NCBI GenBank assembly: GCA_010645155.1
Contig: CM021320.1
Location: 2,366,175 to 2,430,174, forward strand
Origin: Tigriopus japonicus
Lineage: Eukaryota > Arthropoda > Copepoda > Harpacticoida > Harpacticidae
Direction: 5' to 3'
DNA length: 64,000 nucleotides
Part shown: piece by piece, positions 1 through 10,436 of the stretch
Position numbering within the stretch: the stretch's first letter is position 1
Layout of the letters: every line of letters begins with the position of its first letter
Translations under genes and position numbers: made by a program
Notes under the pieces: generated by a model
What the model was told of the DNA's origin: nothing
The model's input: only the letters and a program-made list of their open reading frames with translations
Database searches by the model: none

Positions 1-528
1 TAAAATTCTTGCCCATTGCAATGTTTTTGCCGCTTAGAAGTGTTGATGTCAAGTTCATTGTCAAATGGACTTTGCATAACAAAGTTCGATAGTATGCTTC
101 TGCTTTGATATATCCCTAAATTTTAATGTCTTTGCTTTCCTTATTTGACTTTCGACTTTGGTTACATTTGTAGATAGTCATTAAGGCGTCTCGATATTGA
201 TGCTAAAGTGTCTTATGTAGTTTAACCGTTAATAATTAATTTTGCCTAAATGCTTACATTTCCTTTAAAGTAGTCCAAATAACATTGGCCCCAATCTGCA
301 TACACTGTGACACGAAAGTTTTGACACCTCTGCAAAATTTAAACTTCCCGCCATTCCCGACGACTCAATACATTTTTTTGTTTTTCTAAAATATCAATAT
401 TCGGATTGTCAACGAACTGAGCGAAGTCTTTACAACATAACTGACCTATGATCAGCATCTTAAGCAACGGTGACCTCAATTCATTTGATATTCTTTCCAA
501 AAAAATGCAATGTCCAGATTTTTCAGTC
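1..528. other. Non-coding flank, no gene seen
   Basis: AT-rich sequence with only short stop-limited frames on both strands. It leads into the transposase remnant that begins at 529. I looked for the inverted terminal repeats of that transposon here and found no convincing partner downstream of 1566. Confidence 0.5.
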
Positions 529-1566
529 ATGGGCAAAGTCAAGACCCGTTCTCGGGCCGTTGGGATGATGGAGGCCGGTAAAACTCAAGTAGAGGTTACC
601 AAGACCCTGGGGGTCTCATTGAGCTCTGTAAAGCGCTGGTGGAAGCGCAACAAGGATGACCAAACCCTTTAAGACAAGCCTCGGTCTGGAAGACCATCAG
701 CAATTTCCAGAACTGCCAAACTCGTCATAACCAAGAGGATTGGAAAGAGGAGGCAATCAATGCAAAATTTGGCATTAAGATTGATTCGGAGTCTTGTGAG
801 ACAGTACGACGCCATTTGAAGTGTGAGATGAGCCTCAAATCTCTGGCCCGTCCCCAAAAACCCCTGTTGACAAAAAATGAAGAAAGCTCGTGTGAAATTC
901 GTCCGGGACCATGCTCATTGGACCGATGATGAGTGGAAAAACATAATATGGAGTGATGAGAGCTTCTTTTATCTTTTTCCAAAGGCCTACTCTTCCACTG
1001 ATTGAGTTTGGGCGAGAAATTCAGCAGAACTTGTCCCCAATGAACTTGTGAAGCACAGCCCCAAGGTTATGGTCTGGGGGGATGTTTTCATCCCGTGGAG
1101 TATCCAGATTGCACTTTGTGCCCCCTAAATGCAATTTCAACCAAGAATACTACAGGGAGAAGATCCTAGCCGAGGAAGGATTGGAGGCCATCAACAGGAA
1201 CAGGACAACGGGATTGATTCTGGAACGCCAAATTGTGCCAGACATGTCAAAAGCTTTTTCATGCAAGATTCAGCGCCGCCTCATTGCACCCTAACGAACT
1301 GCAGATGGCTTGATTCAAATTTTCCACGGGATTAGAGGAAGGGGGAATGGCCAGGAAATTCTCCAAACCTAAATCCCATGGAAAATTTATGGTCCATCCT
1401 TAAAGAAGAGGTCGACAAAGTCCCACCCCAAACAACCCTAGAAGGATTGAAAAAACAGTTAGAAAAAGCTTGGGCAAACTTAAACGAAGATTTGCTCTTG
1501 AAGTTATGCCTGTTATGTTATGATGGACCATTGGGGCTCAAAAGAAAACACCCCGAGAAAGCCTAA
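529..1566 (+). pseudogene. Decayed Tc1/mariner-superfamily transposase (DD37E type)
   Basis: Remnant of a DDE transposase of the IS630-Tc1-mariner superfamily. The N-terminal helix-turn-helix is readable from the ATG at 529 (GKVKTRSRAVGMMEAG, then VSLSSVKRWWKR). It is followed by a stop near 671 and a Tc1-like DKPRSGRPSAIS segment in a continuing frame. Frameshifts lie near 780-900. The catalytic domain then shows the first acid in IIWSDESFF (about 945-970), the second in FMQDSAPPH (about 1257-1283) and the third in NPMENLW (about 1373-1393). The last two are in one frame, interrupted by a single TAG near 1333, with 37 residues between the D and the E. That points to the DD37E branch rather than classical DD34E Tc1. 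The stops and frameshifts make the copy inactive. No intact open frame covers the gene. Confidence 0.85.
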
Positions 1567-2323
1567 ATCAAAAGAGAAACTAAAGGCAGGCGAAGGCCTT
1601 CATTCAACTGAAAGCTGTCTTTAATTCATAGACTTCTAAACCTAAAAATATAATGCCAAAATGTTGATGCAGCCACACCAATTCAAACGATCATGATGTT
1701 CACTACTGCAAGGCCAGTTGAAGGAAGTGATAATGGTAATAAAGCGCCATACGCTCAAAACACAATTTCTTAGTAATTTCCCATTCGTAATTTCTTTATT
1801 CATTCAATTGCTAAAACAATGCTCATTTCGAGGGTTTAGGCCCAACAAAGTTTTGTAGTATTTAAGGCATTTCGAAATCATTTCTTTTACTTTCGTTGCG
1901 ACAATTTGATGTTAGTGCAAGCACGTGGAAGGACGGATCTTGATCAGGGTGTGCAGTACATATTGGCAATGTCACAAATGAATGTCATTAAGCCTGAAGA
2001 GGGAATTCCAATTGTTGCTTCATGTTAAGTTTGTTGTGGTGATCAGAATTAGACAACTTGTCTGCCTTCACTTTTTTTATCTTCGGCTTTATTTCAGCTT
2101 CTTATTAGTGGCTCAAGTGCTCAAAAGGGAGTTTTCTCGTCCACCTTACGTACTAGTTCCCATCTGGTTCTTTCTTTGCGAATGAAGAACAGTGGTGCTG
2201 AAATGGTTCAAAAACGGTAGCACACCTTAAACGTGTTTGCTATATTCCAAAAAGAACCCAATCGCGTTCGCGTTGCGAAGAGAGAAGACGTGTCAAAAAA
2301 GTGTCCGCCAATACTTTTCAAAA
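1567..2323. other. Spacer between two transposon remnants
   Basis: AT-rich DNA without a recognisable coding segment. The last hundred bases before 2324 probably belong to the 5' untranslated part of the LINE, because the frame of ORF1 stays open upstream to about 2237 without a stop. The true 5' end of the LINE cannot be placed from one copy. Confidence 0.4.
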
Positions 2324-3025
2324 ATGAACGATCCCAGTTCGACAAAAACCACCAAGTCTTGCCCAAACTGTGCCCAGAACGTCGATCGTAGATTGAGCTC
2401 AAATGCAATGTGCAGCATTTGCCTTAAGGCCTATCATGGAAAGTGCTTAGGTATCTCTGGAGCCACGTTGAAAGAACTGATCTCTTTGAACTACCCGATA
2501 ATATGCGAACATTGTAAACATGGTTGCTCGAAACTTCTGTCGACTCTTTTGAGGTTGGAAGGACGAGTTGATGAAATCGAAAAAAGTCAAAAGACAATAG
2601 AGGCTCGAGTCACAGCCATTGAAGAGGGCAAAGGATGTTCCCAGGCTAGTGTATCACAATCTGTGGACGAAATGACACGGAGGGAAAGAGCAAAACAAAA
2701 TGTCCTTATTCACGGTCTCCCCGCTACGGCCGCTCGAGGGAGTGCTGATGATGTGATTTGCGAGATTTTGGAAACATGTGGGATGCAAAGGTCACATCAG
2801 AACCTCGTTCAAACAAAGTGGATTGGAAAAGCAACAAACCGAGTTAGCCAACCACTTCTTAAAAAGTTTCCCACACTTTTAGAAAAGATCGACTTCCAAA
2901 AAACATGGAAAAACATAGTTAAAGAGAAGAAATTGCCTGAAAAATATGATGAAGTGAAGATTGGAGACGACCTGACCAAGATGCAAAGAATGGTCTTGGC
3001 AGATTTAAGACATGAAGCCGATTGA
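2324..3025 (+). CDS. LINE ORF1 protein with PHD-type zinc finger and coiled coil
   Basis: About 233 residues from the ATG at 2324. The open frame extends upstream to 2237, but only from a TTG. Near the N-terminus is a cysteine/histidine array, CPNC ... CSIC ... H..C ... CEHC, with the spacing of a PHD finger. A heptad-rich stretch follows (LLRLEGRVDEIEKSQKTIE), then RRERAKQNVLIHGLP, a segment typical of LINE ORF1 nucleic-acid-binding regions. In related elements ORF1 binds the element RNA and forms the RNP. The frame is intact, in contrast to the ruined ORF2 downstream. It could also be called a chimeric ORF1p of the PHD class. Confidence 0.75.
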   Translation: MNDPSSTKTTKSCPNCAQNVDRRLSSNAMCSICLKAYHGKCLGISGATLKELISLNYPIICEHCKHGCSKLLSTLLRLEGRVDEIEKSQKTIEARVTAIEEGKGCSQASVSQSVDEMTRRERAKQNVLIHGLPATAARGSADDVICEILETCGMQRSHQNLVQTKWIGKATNRVSQPLLKKFPTLLEKIDFQKTWKNIVKEKKLPEKYDEVKIGDDLTKMQRMVLADLRHEAD

Positions 3026-5649
3026 AAAACGAACATGTAGAGGACGGAAAAAAGTACATTGTTGTGGACCCAAGAGGCACACCCTTTATAAAGGAGATTT
3101 CGTTACGAACTCGGAATGTAAAATAGGTTTTTGGAACATGAGACAAGGATTCTGGACCAAGGAGGAAGAGGTGCGAACAATTATAGAAAACAACAAACTT
3201 GACATACTATTCCTCAGTGAAATGGACTTTGTGCCTCCAAAATTGACGAAGTCTTTCAGATATGCCAGACATGACATAATCATCCCTGATCAAATAAAAA
3301 AGATTAGAACAGTGTTCTTAATCAAGCCGACCTCTCAACTCACAACATCAATAAGACTGGACCTCATGACAGACGAGATTACTTCAATCAGGATGGAAGC
3401 AAAATCCTCCTCCCCTTCTGATGGAAAGAAATTTTTGATCGGGGGCTTCTATAGGGAGTGGTTGACCAAGCTGGGGACAAATCATTAACCAAGCAATTAG
3501 GACGACTAAGAGACTTCTGCGATCAAATTGAAAGTGCGTCTTCGGAATGTGAACGAATTATCATAGGCGGTGACAAAAACTTTTTTGATTAGACTGCATC
3601 CAATTTGCTTTGGAGGCTGGCTACAGCAAATGGATTTGAAGTACGTTGAAGTCTATTTGTCAGATTTCAAATAGACTTCGACGTACTTCAAATCCATTTG
3701 CTGTAGCCAGCCTCCAAAGCAAATTGGATTCAGTCCAATCAAAGATTAGGGCCTCCATTAATTCCGATCAGTTAGAGAAGGAAAGTAGAGTGATCCAGGA
3801 GGTAATGACGAATCCTAAGGCGTTTTTCTCTTTTGCAAACACAAAGAGAAAAATGAAGCATCCTGTACGACCTTTTGAGGTCGACGGTAAAACCGTCAAT
3901 GATAGTGAGGTTATGGCTAATATGCTTGGAGATCAGTTCTCAAGTGTATTTTCAATTCCGAAAAGGGTTGGTAGAGCAGGTCATGACTGTAGTAATGTTG
4001 TTGATGAGCCTGGCATTGATAGTCAGGACAATCAATTGGAGGATCTGGTAGTAACAGATCAAGATGCTTTTGAGGCCATCAAGAGCTTAAAGCTTTCAAG
4101 TTCTCCTGGACCTGATGGTGTGACATCTCAGTTTCTGATGAAATGTTCACAGATTCTTACCCCTGTTTTCTCGTACTTGATGCGTAGTCTTTTTGGATCA
4201 GGGCAAGTTTCCCTCTTCTCTAAAATTAGCTCATGTCGTTCCAATTTTTAAGGGCGGAGATAAGTCACTCCCTAGTAATTATAGCCCATTTCTCTGACTT
4301 CCAGTATTGCAAAGGTCTTTGAGAATATCATGAAGTCCAAGCTTGTTGAGTATTTGGAAGCCCATGATATCATTCCCCCAGGGCAGCATGGGTTTCGAGC
4401 CCATTTTAGTACAGTCACCCAATTAGTTGACCACATCGAGCAGATCATTGAGGGGCTTGAAAGTCACGAGTCAGTTGATGTAGTCTATCTTGACTTTGCC
4501 AAGGCCTTTGATAAGGTAGATCATGGTCTTTTGCTCGATCAACTCAAAGAGTTTGGGATCCAAGGAAAGGTCCTGAATTGGATTGATAATTTCATGAGTG
4601 AGAGGAAGCAAATAGTCAAGGTTGAAGGATCATTTAGTGATATGTATGATGTCAAGTCAAGTGTTCCACAAGGTTCAATCTTAGGTCCGCTCCTGTTTAT
4701 TCTCTTTATTGCTCCTCTCCAGAAGTTTAGAACAAAAGCCAGTATTTCGTTAAATGCTGATGACACAAAATTAGTTTGTGGAAGGAATGGTCAGGACTCG
4801 AAATGTTTAGTTGAGGACTTGGAGAAAGTCTACTCTTGGGTTGGTCAGAGTAATATCGCATTGAACGGGATGAAATTCCGCACAATGACGTATGGGACGT
4901 CCAGATTAGATGTTCCACTCAAAGACAATGGAGGTTGTGATATTGAGCAGGTCTCGTCCATGAGGGATTTAGGAGTTGTCATCCAAGATGATGGAAAGTT
5001 CGATGAGCATATCCAATTGAAAGTGGGGAAGGCATTTCAAACGTGCGGCTGGATCTATCGCACTTTCAAGTCCAGAGATAGCATTACGATGCTAACTCTG
5101 TTCAAGTCGATTGTTCAACCACATCTTGAATATGCCTCACCCATTTGGGCTCCAATGAGTTCGGCAGGTTTGCAAAAGGTCAAGCAGGTTCAAAGATGTT
5201 TTACTAGGAACATCACAGAAATGAGAGAGCTCTCGTATTGGGAGAGGCTCCAGAAGTTAGGGTTGTACAGTACTCAGAGAAGGTATGAAAGGTATCTGAT
5301 ACTGTATGTCTTCAAGAGCATTCATGGGCTCTGTCCTAACCCAGGCTTTGAGATCAGTTGTAGTGATCGTAGAGGTTTTACTTGCCTTTTGAGAGCACCT
5401 CCAAATCCAAGGGAATCGAGACTAGTTCGAACAATGAAGTCCTCGTCTCTTCTTTATCAGGCTCCTTCATTGTTCAATTTGTTACCCATTAGTCTTCGTC
5501 GGGAATATGTAGGAGCTGATCCTCTAACAGCATTTAAGGCAGGATTGGACAAATTTTTGAATACTATTCCTAACCAACCCACTATTCAAGGATTATACAG
5601 ATCTGCCAACAGTAACTCGTTGGCAGATCAAATTTCATATAAACGGTAA
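3012..5649 (+). pseudogene. LINE ORF2: broken endonuclease-reverse transcriptase
   Basis: The endonuclease begins with CKIGFWNMRQGFW and continues to LFLSEMDF (about 3115-3225). A frameshift near 3470 moves it to a frame reading IIIGGDKNF and then a stop at about 3590. The rest of the endonuclease is missing, and the sequence turns into a 67-bp inverted duplicate. The RT resumes with SSPGPDGVTSQFL (about 4100-4137). Frameshifts near 4206-4290 follow, then an uninterrupted 439-codon frame (4330-5649) with DFAKAFDKVDH, SVPQGSILGPLLF, the catalytic box as NADDTKL, and the usual C-terminal region ending ...SLADQISYKR. The Tyr or Phe normally preceding ADD is Asn here (codon near 4755). The copy is therefore non-functional, although the 439-codon stretch looks young. 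Confidence 0.85.
3593..3734. repeat. Near-perfect 67-bp foldback inside the LINE
   Basis: Arm 3593-3659 and arm 3668-3734 are reverse complements with two mismatches over 67 bp, separated by an 8-nt loop (3660-3667). The right arm is in its natural place, because its plus-strand translation runs straight into the normal EN-RT linker (SNPFAVASLQSKLDSV). The left arm is an inverted copy fused to the truncated endonuclease. This looks like a template-switch or foldback event during retrotransposition or repair. A chimeric assembly join is the alternative. Confidence 0.95.
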
Positions 5650-5762
5650 TTTTATAAACTATATTAATCATTAACTCTCTTTACAGGGAATCCCATTCCT
5701 TGTATCGGTATTAAACAATCCGCCCGTAACGTAAACGTAATCGTTTCTTCAAGTTTAAGATT

Positions 5763-6065
5763 GAAAACATACGAAGAACTCTAAACACACATGGAAATGA
5801 AGACCCATTTAAAAGACTCAAAGACCATTTCGCGATTCAAAACACCTTCCAACTCTTACCAGTCCAAGAAACGGAAGTACATGAAGAAATTATGAACCTC
5901 AGAGGTACATCAAGCTCGGGCTTAGATGAAATTACTTCAAAGATGCTAAAGACTACAGGGAAGATATTATCAGGGCCTCTAACAAAGCTTATCAACGAGT
6001 CTTTTAAGACTGGGGTGTATCCAGCCAAGTGGAAATTCGGACGTTATGTTCCTGCGGAGGAGCCA
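5763..6065 (+). pseudogene. Fragment of a second LINE reverse transcriptase
   Basis: An open frame runs from 5763 through 6065 without an ATG start. It reads as the segment before and including RT motif 1-2: HFAIQNTFQ, then GTSSSGLDEITSKMLK, then LTKLINESFKTGVYPAKWKFGRYVP. This matches the fingers region of a LINE RT but differs from the corresponding part of the upstream element (SSPGPDGVTSQFLMK), so it is another family. The homology stops after the GRYVP segment. A short TAA microsatellite lies about 150 bp further on. Confidence 0.7.
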
Positions 6066-6215
6066 AGAACTTTGAAATTTACTCCCTCAACAATCCAGAG
6101 ACTTGCCCACACTCCGTCGTTTCAAGTCTTCAATCGAACCTTTTTTCAAAACCGTGCCTTTCTGATTTTTTTTTTATCACCAGATTTGAAAAAGCGACCT
6201 TGGTTTAACAAACAC

Positions 6216-6231
6216 TAATAATAATAATAAT
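6216..6231. repeat. (TAA)n microsatellite
   Basis: About five TAA units. Several LINE clades end in short tandem repeats of this type, so it may mark the 3' end of a truncated copy associated with the RT fragment. Chance is also possible. Confidence 0.6.
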
Positions 6232-6777
6232 TGAAAAAGCGATAACTTAATTATGGCAATTGAGTTAATTCTGCGAATCTTTTATAACACTAGACTTTTA
6301 TGTTGATAATTATTCATCTTGTTTGGGTGGGTTTCTGACTGGAGTATCACATCAAGAAGGTGTCAAGCGTAATTTACTCTCAATAGATGAAATCACATTA
6401 TTTGGATTAAGAGAAATAATTTCATTTACATTGCGATATTTGTGTGGCTTGCACAATGTGTGCAAGAAGATTCAAAATGTTTAGACTTAAAAAGTTCAAA
6501 ACTCTGATTGGTAATATCAACAAAGTGCTCAAAAAGGATAACGGTCTTTAAAAAATTCCATTAGGTCAACATAAACAAAGCCGGTTTAAGGTTTTTAATC
6601 AACACCCCAAGTCCTTTTGGGACGATGATATCCATTTTGTTTTCATCTTAACTTATAACTAAGGCTTCAGTTCCGTAGCTCTTATCCGCGAAAATTACTT
6701 GGTAGTTGACAACAATATAATTCTCTAACCAATAAAACACAATACTTCAAATGAAAGTTATTCATCAGTCAGTCATC

Positions 6778-7124
6778 ACGGGGGTCCGGAAATATATTCT
6801 ATAAATATAAAGTTTTGAAATATTTCTCCATTTTCCCTCGATTTAAAAAAATAATATTTTGGCTCTTAAAAAAAAAACAACTTCCCCATCTATTCGGGCA
6901 AATTGATTTTTTTTTGTAAATTAGTTCCTCCAAAAACGACCAATTGCATCAAATTTACAAAAAAAAATATGATGGGAAAATCAGTGCAAACAGACAAAAT
7001 CAGCAAATAAAGGCGTTGTCAAAAAAAAATGTGTCTTGAATATCTGGCTAATTTTGTGAAGGTCTTTGATAGTAATAGAATTCAAACATTTTGTTACTTT
7101 TTAGCATATATTTTTCCGGGCCCT
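6778..7124. mobile_element. Short non-autonomous DNA transposon (MITE)
   Basis: A roughly 347-bp AT-rich block. Its left end reads GGGGGTCCGGAAATATAT and its right end, reverse-complemented, reads AGGGCCCGGAAAAATATAT. Both ends are flanked by the 7-bp direct repeat AGTCATC (6771-6777 and 7125-7131). Inverted ends beginning near YAGGG with a 7-8 bp duplication fit a hAT-type MITE. There is no coding capacity. The interior has an extra T/A-run inverted pair around 6900-6975. The exact end bases are uncertain by one or two positions because the left end carries substitutions. Confidence 0.55.
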
Positions 7125-7459
7125 AGTCATCCCAATTAGTGCCCCAATTACCGTTATTTCATGTGTTCAAAAGATTTTTGAGCAAGGCAATTAAATGCAT
7201 TCAGGACAATCAAGCTTAGTAAAAGATCATATTTATGTCAACATTGATTGAAGAGATTAAGTTCTCACTAGTATCAAAAGGTATCTACGTCATCTCCCCT
7301 TTGGCTTGATCTAGAGTTCTAGGGAACTCTAGCTTGATCTAGTGCGCTCAGAGTTCTCGAGAGGTTATTGCAACGATTTGACATTTCTGTGGTATTTTGT
7401 TGCGCAAATATAATCAATACATTTGTAATAAAGGACGACTTAAGCTCAACGGTCTGTTC

Positions 7460-10436
7460 TCAAGACTTTGAGAAAGACTTGCTCTCAATCCATGTCACAT
7501 AGGGTTCCACTTTCGTGAATGTTACTTCTTCATTTGGGCCCAAGCATGTGTGTCCACCTGTGAGTAGTCCTCGGAGCTCAAATCTGTCGTTATTTTGGCA
7601 AATCAAAGGGCTCCCTGAGTCAATGACAATCTGTCAAATAAAACAAAACAGGTATAAACATGAGTCGAGTTTAAGATTCAGTCAGCACTAAAAATAGCCT
7701 CCTGAACTTTGCTTTCTGTGCGGCTCCCACACAAATAAACACAACAATATATAACTTTAAATGTCAAATATCTGGCTGACTACTCACATGGCAATGTTCG
7801 CGCTTATGACGTTGTTCATCCAAGGTTAAATTTTCAATCTCTTGAGCACAGAGCATTCCATCGGTTCGATTAACATTAGTGCCGCATTCTAAGGGATCTC
7901 GAATTATGTATTCCGATTTTCGCAGAATCCCAGTCGATTTCTGGGAGGCAACTACAATCAAAAAGAGTTAAAGATATGAAATTAATCTAGCCAGTTACCA
8001 ACCGGGTCCAACTTCAGAGCATACCTTCAAAAGGCAGATCGATAGGATTTTCCACAATCTTGCCATAACTAACAATTGAACACTTCTGGTTCAATTCAGG
8101 TTCAATCTGAGATGATGGTGGACACAAAAGACACACGGTGTTCGTTAGACTGGCTTTCTTTTTCAGAAGTATTAACCCTGCAATTACAAAAACAGATTTT
8201 TAAATTTTCACATTTGATAAGCCCTCGACTCATTAACTCACCAATGTTGTGTTCCAAATCGGTAATGTAGGGGCTGAATTGCTCATGAATATGAATCATG
8301 CTCACATCCAAAGTTTGTACACCGAAGGGCAAATCAATGCTCAGATTTGAATCCCCCAAGACAACTTTGACGTCCGAGGGATTTCTATTCACCAATCTAT
8401 AGTAAAATACAAGATTGATTGTTAAGTATTCAGGAAAGGTTGTTAACGATCCCAGTGACATACTCAGTTGCACACGTAGCCGAGACGAGAACCACGTCAG
8501 TTTTGATCAAGGTTCCAGTGCAAAGGAATTCTTTTTGACCATTGACTTCTGTCATAATCGCAGCCATCCAGCAATAAATGACCGTGCTGGTCACCACGCC
8601 CCCTCCAATGAACTCGGAGCTCTTTTGCTCTTTGCCACCATGATGACCAGTGACCCAGGAAGCCACCAAATCGGGCAAGAGTCCTTCAGCGGCTTTGCCA
8701 AATGCTTGAAGGAGGCCTTTTCCTCCGAGTACACCACAAGTGTCGGGTTTGACAGCCTTTTTGACATTGGGCTCATCGGTGATACGTCTGTAAGCGGACT
8801 TGACATCGGTGGGTTCAGTGGTTGAAAGCGGCATTGAGGTTGGATTTGTCATCAAAATTTCGTCGGGTAGCTCGATATGTTCGGGTCGTTCCGTGGTGTC
8901 CACTTGAACTATCCCGATCGGAGTTAAATCCTCTGTGTCAATAAAATTGGGTAGGCTTGTCACTTGCTCTTGCAATGTCTCCATGGTTGTTTCTTCCATG
9001 ACGCTCGTTGTGGAGGGATCCGTTGTCATTTTGATGAGAGGATCATCCCGCTCTGGTTTCATGTCGATCATGGATGTTTTGATTTCATCATCTAACACAT
9101 CTTCGACGATTCTAATGGTAGTCATTGATTCCGCCATCTCTGTTGTGGATTCAATAGTGGTAAGATCCATGGGTGGTTCAGTGCGAGATTCATCGACCAA
9201 AGCTTGGGGTTCTCCAGGAGGAAAGCTTTCTAAATCCTCGTCCCCTGAAGTTTCTTGACTTTTTTCATCCGTTATTTTTTCCGAGTTTATTTCGGTAGCT
9301 TTTGCCGATGAGGAGGAATCAACTTTAAATTCCTCTGGAACTGACGGTTTGCACTCAATGCCCAACAAAATGGCGGCGTAGCAGTCTACTTTGGTCTCTC
9401 TCTGATCATTGGGTTTGTTGGTAGACTTAAAGTGCTCCTGTGGATCGTAAAATTGGGGTTCAAAGCCACCGATAACGTCAACTAAACTCTCGGTGTCATC
9501 AATCCGAGGTCGCACCGGCTCATTTTGCTCAATCATGAGATCCTCCAAAAGGGTTGGATCGTCAATGATCTGGCCAGGACGAAGTATTTCCGTTTCCTCC
9601 GCCTCCTCTTGCTCGTCAACCAAGCGTAATTCGGTCAAAGCAGAAGGGTTGGGGATTACCGACGCAGAAATTGGTAATGGGGGAGCCATTGGCATTTCCG
9701 TGGCTACAGGTGGAACAACAGCCTCGAGAAGCGACGAGACGAGGCTATCAAGTGGGTTTTTATCGGCCTTTTCAATTGCTTCAGTGGAGGGGACTTCTTC
9801 AAAATTTGAACTTTGCTCGACACCCGTTGGGGTTTCTGAACCTTCCTGAAGTTTCATCATTGGAGAATCCGTTGCAGACTCAGCCTCTGTAGTAGTGTCA
9901 AGGGTCTTGACAGTGGTCATGTCAGCTAATGCCATATCTGGAGTAGTTACAAGCTCGAGGGAGGTAAATTCGTCAATGGCAGTCACTTCCTCGATTTTAG
10001 TTACGAGCTCTGTGAATGTACTTAACTCTGTTACCGTATTTGTGACAATGCTCGTTACTGTAGAAGTTTCAACACTCGTGGTTGTGGTTGTTGGTGTTGT
10101 CGTGGTAGTAGTTGTGGTTACCTCCTCAAGAATATTCAGGTTAAAATTAGCCGGATTTTCTCGACAACACACGAAATTAGTGATAGGGTTAAATGCCCGA
10201 CCTAAGCCATCACAATGGCCATTAAGGTCATCGGCCACGAAATCTTTGTCAATATTGCAATTGAACCCGAGCACACAATAACCGCGACCCCCGCGACATG
10301 AGTCCACTTGGGTAATCACGAACACACCGGGATCCACACTTGGTCCCAGGTGAACCTGTCGGCTCCATGTCCTTGGCATGCATTCAAGCACTGTGGCAAG
10401 AAGATAAACTAGTAGAACTTTGGTTGTGAGATTCAT
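7460..10436 (-). CDS. Secreted clip-domain serine protease homolog, catalytically dead
   Basis: Five exons: 10436-8464, 8396-8242, 8177-8025, 7951-7788 and 7630-7460. All four junctions have GT-AG signals and keep phase, giving 871 residues. Residues 1-20 form a signal peptide. Six cysteines at 47, 54, 60, 75, 90 and 91 form a clip domain. A linker of about 460 residues, rich in Thr, Ser, Pro and acidic residues and with a poly-Thr run near 107-118, leads to an S1 domain from about residue 575. In the triad, His is replaced by Thr654 (SATCA instead of TAAHC) and Asp by Asn708 (HNIGLI instead of NDIALI). Ser820 remains (IDSGSPL), but the following Gly-Gly is Gly-Ser. It therefore cannot be a normal protease. 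Homologs of this class act as cofactors in melanisation, adhesion or epithelial signalling in arthropods. The long linker recalls Drosophila scarface-type homologs, but orthology is not shown. Confidence 0.85.

Larger units (their letters stand above)
2324..5649 (+). mobile_element. Decayed non-LTR retrotransposon (CR1/Jockey-like)
   Basis: Two-ORF LINE with the order PHD-finger ORF1, apurinic-type endonuclease, reverse transcriptase and C-terminal region. The two ORFs overlap by 14 nt (ORF1 stop at 3023-3025, ORF2 ATG at 3012). A PHD-finger ORF1 plus an EN-RT ORF2 is the arrangement known from CR1-like clades. The clade call is inference and needs an RT phylogeny. The copy is dead: the endonuclease is truncated and joined to an inverted duplicate, the RT has frameshifts near 4206-4290, and the first residue of the YADD box is changed. 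It sits directly before a piece of a different LINE family. Confidence 0.85.

Noticed and set aside
8102..8473. 123-codon minus-strand frame as a separate gene
   Set aside because: It is exon 2 of the clip protease homolog plus read-through into its flanking introns.
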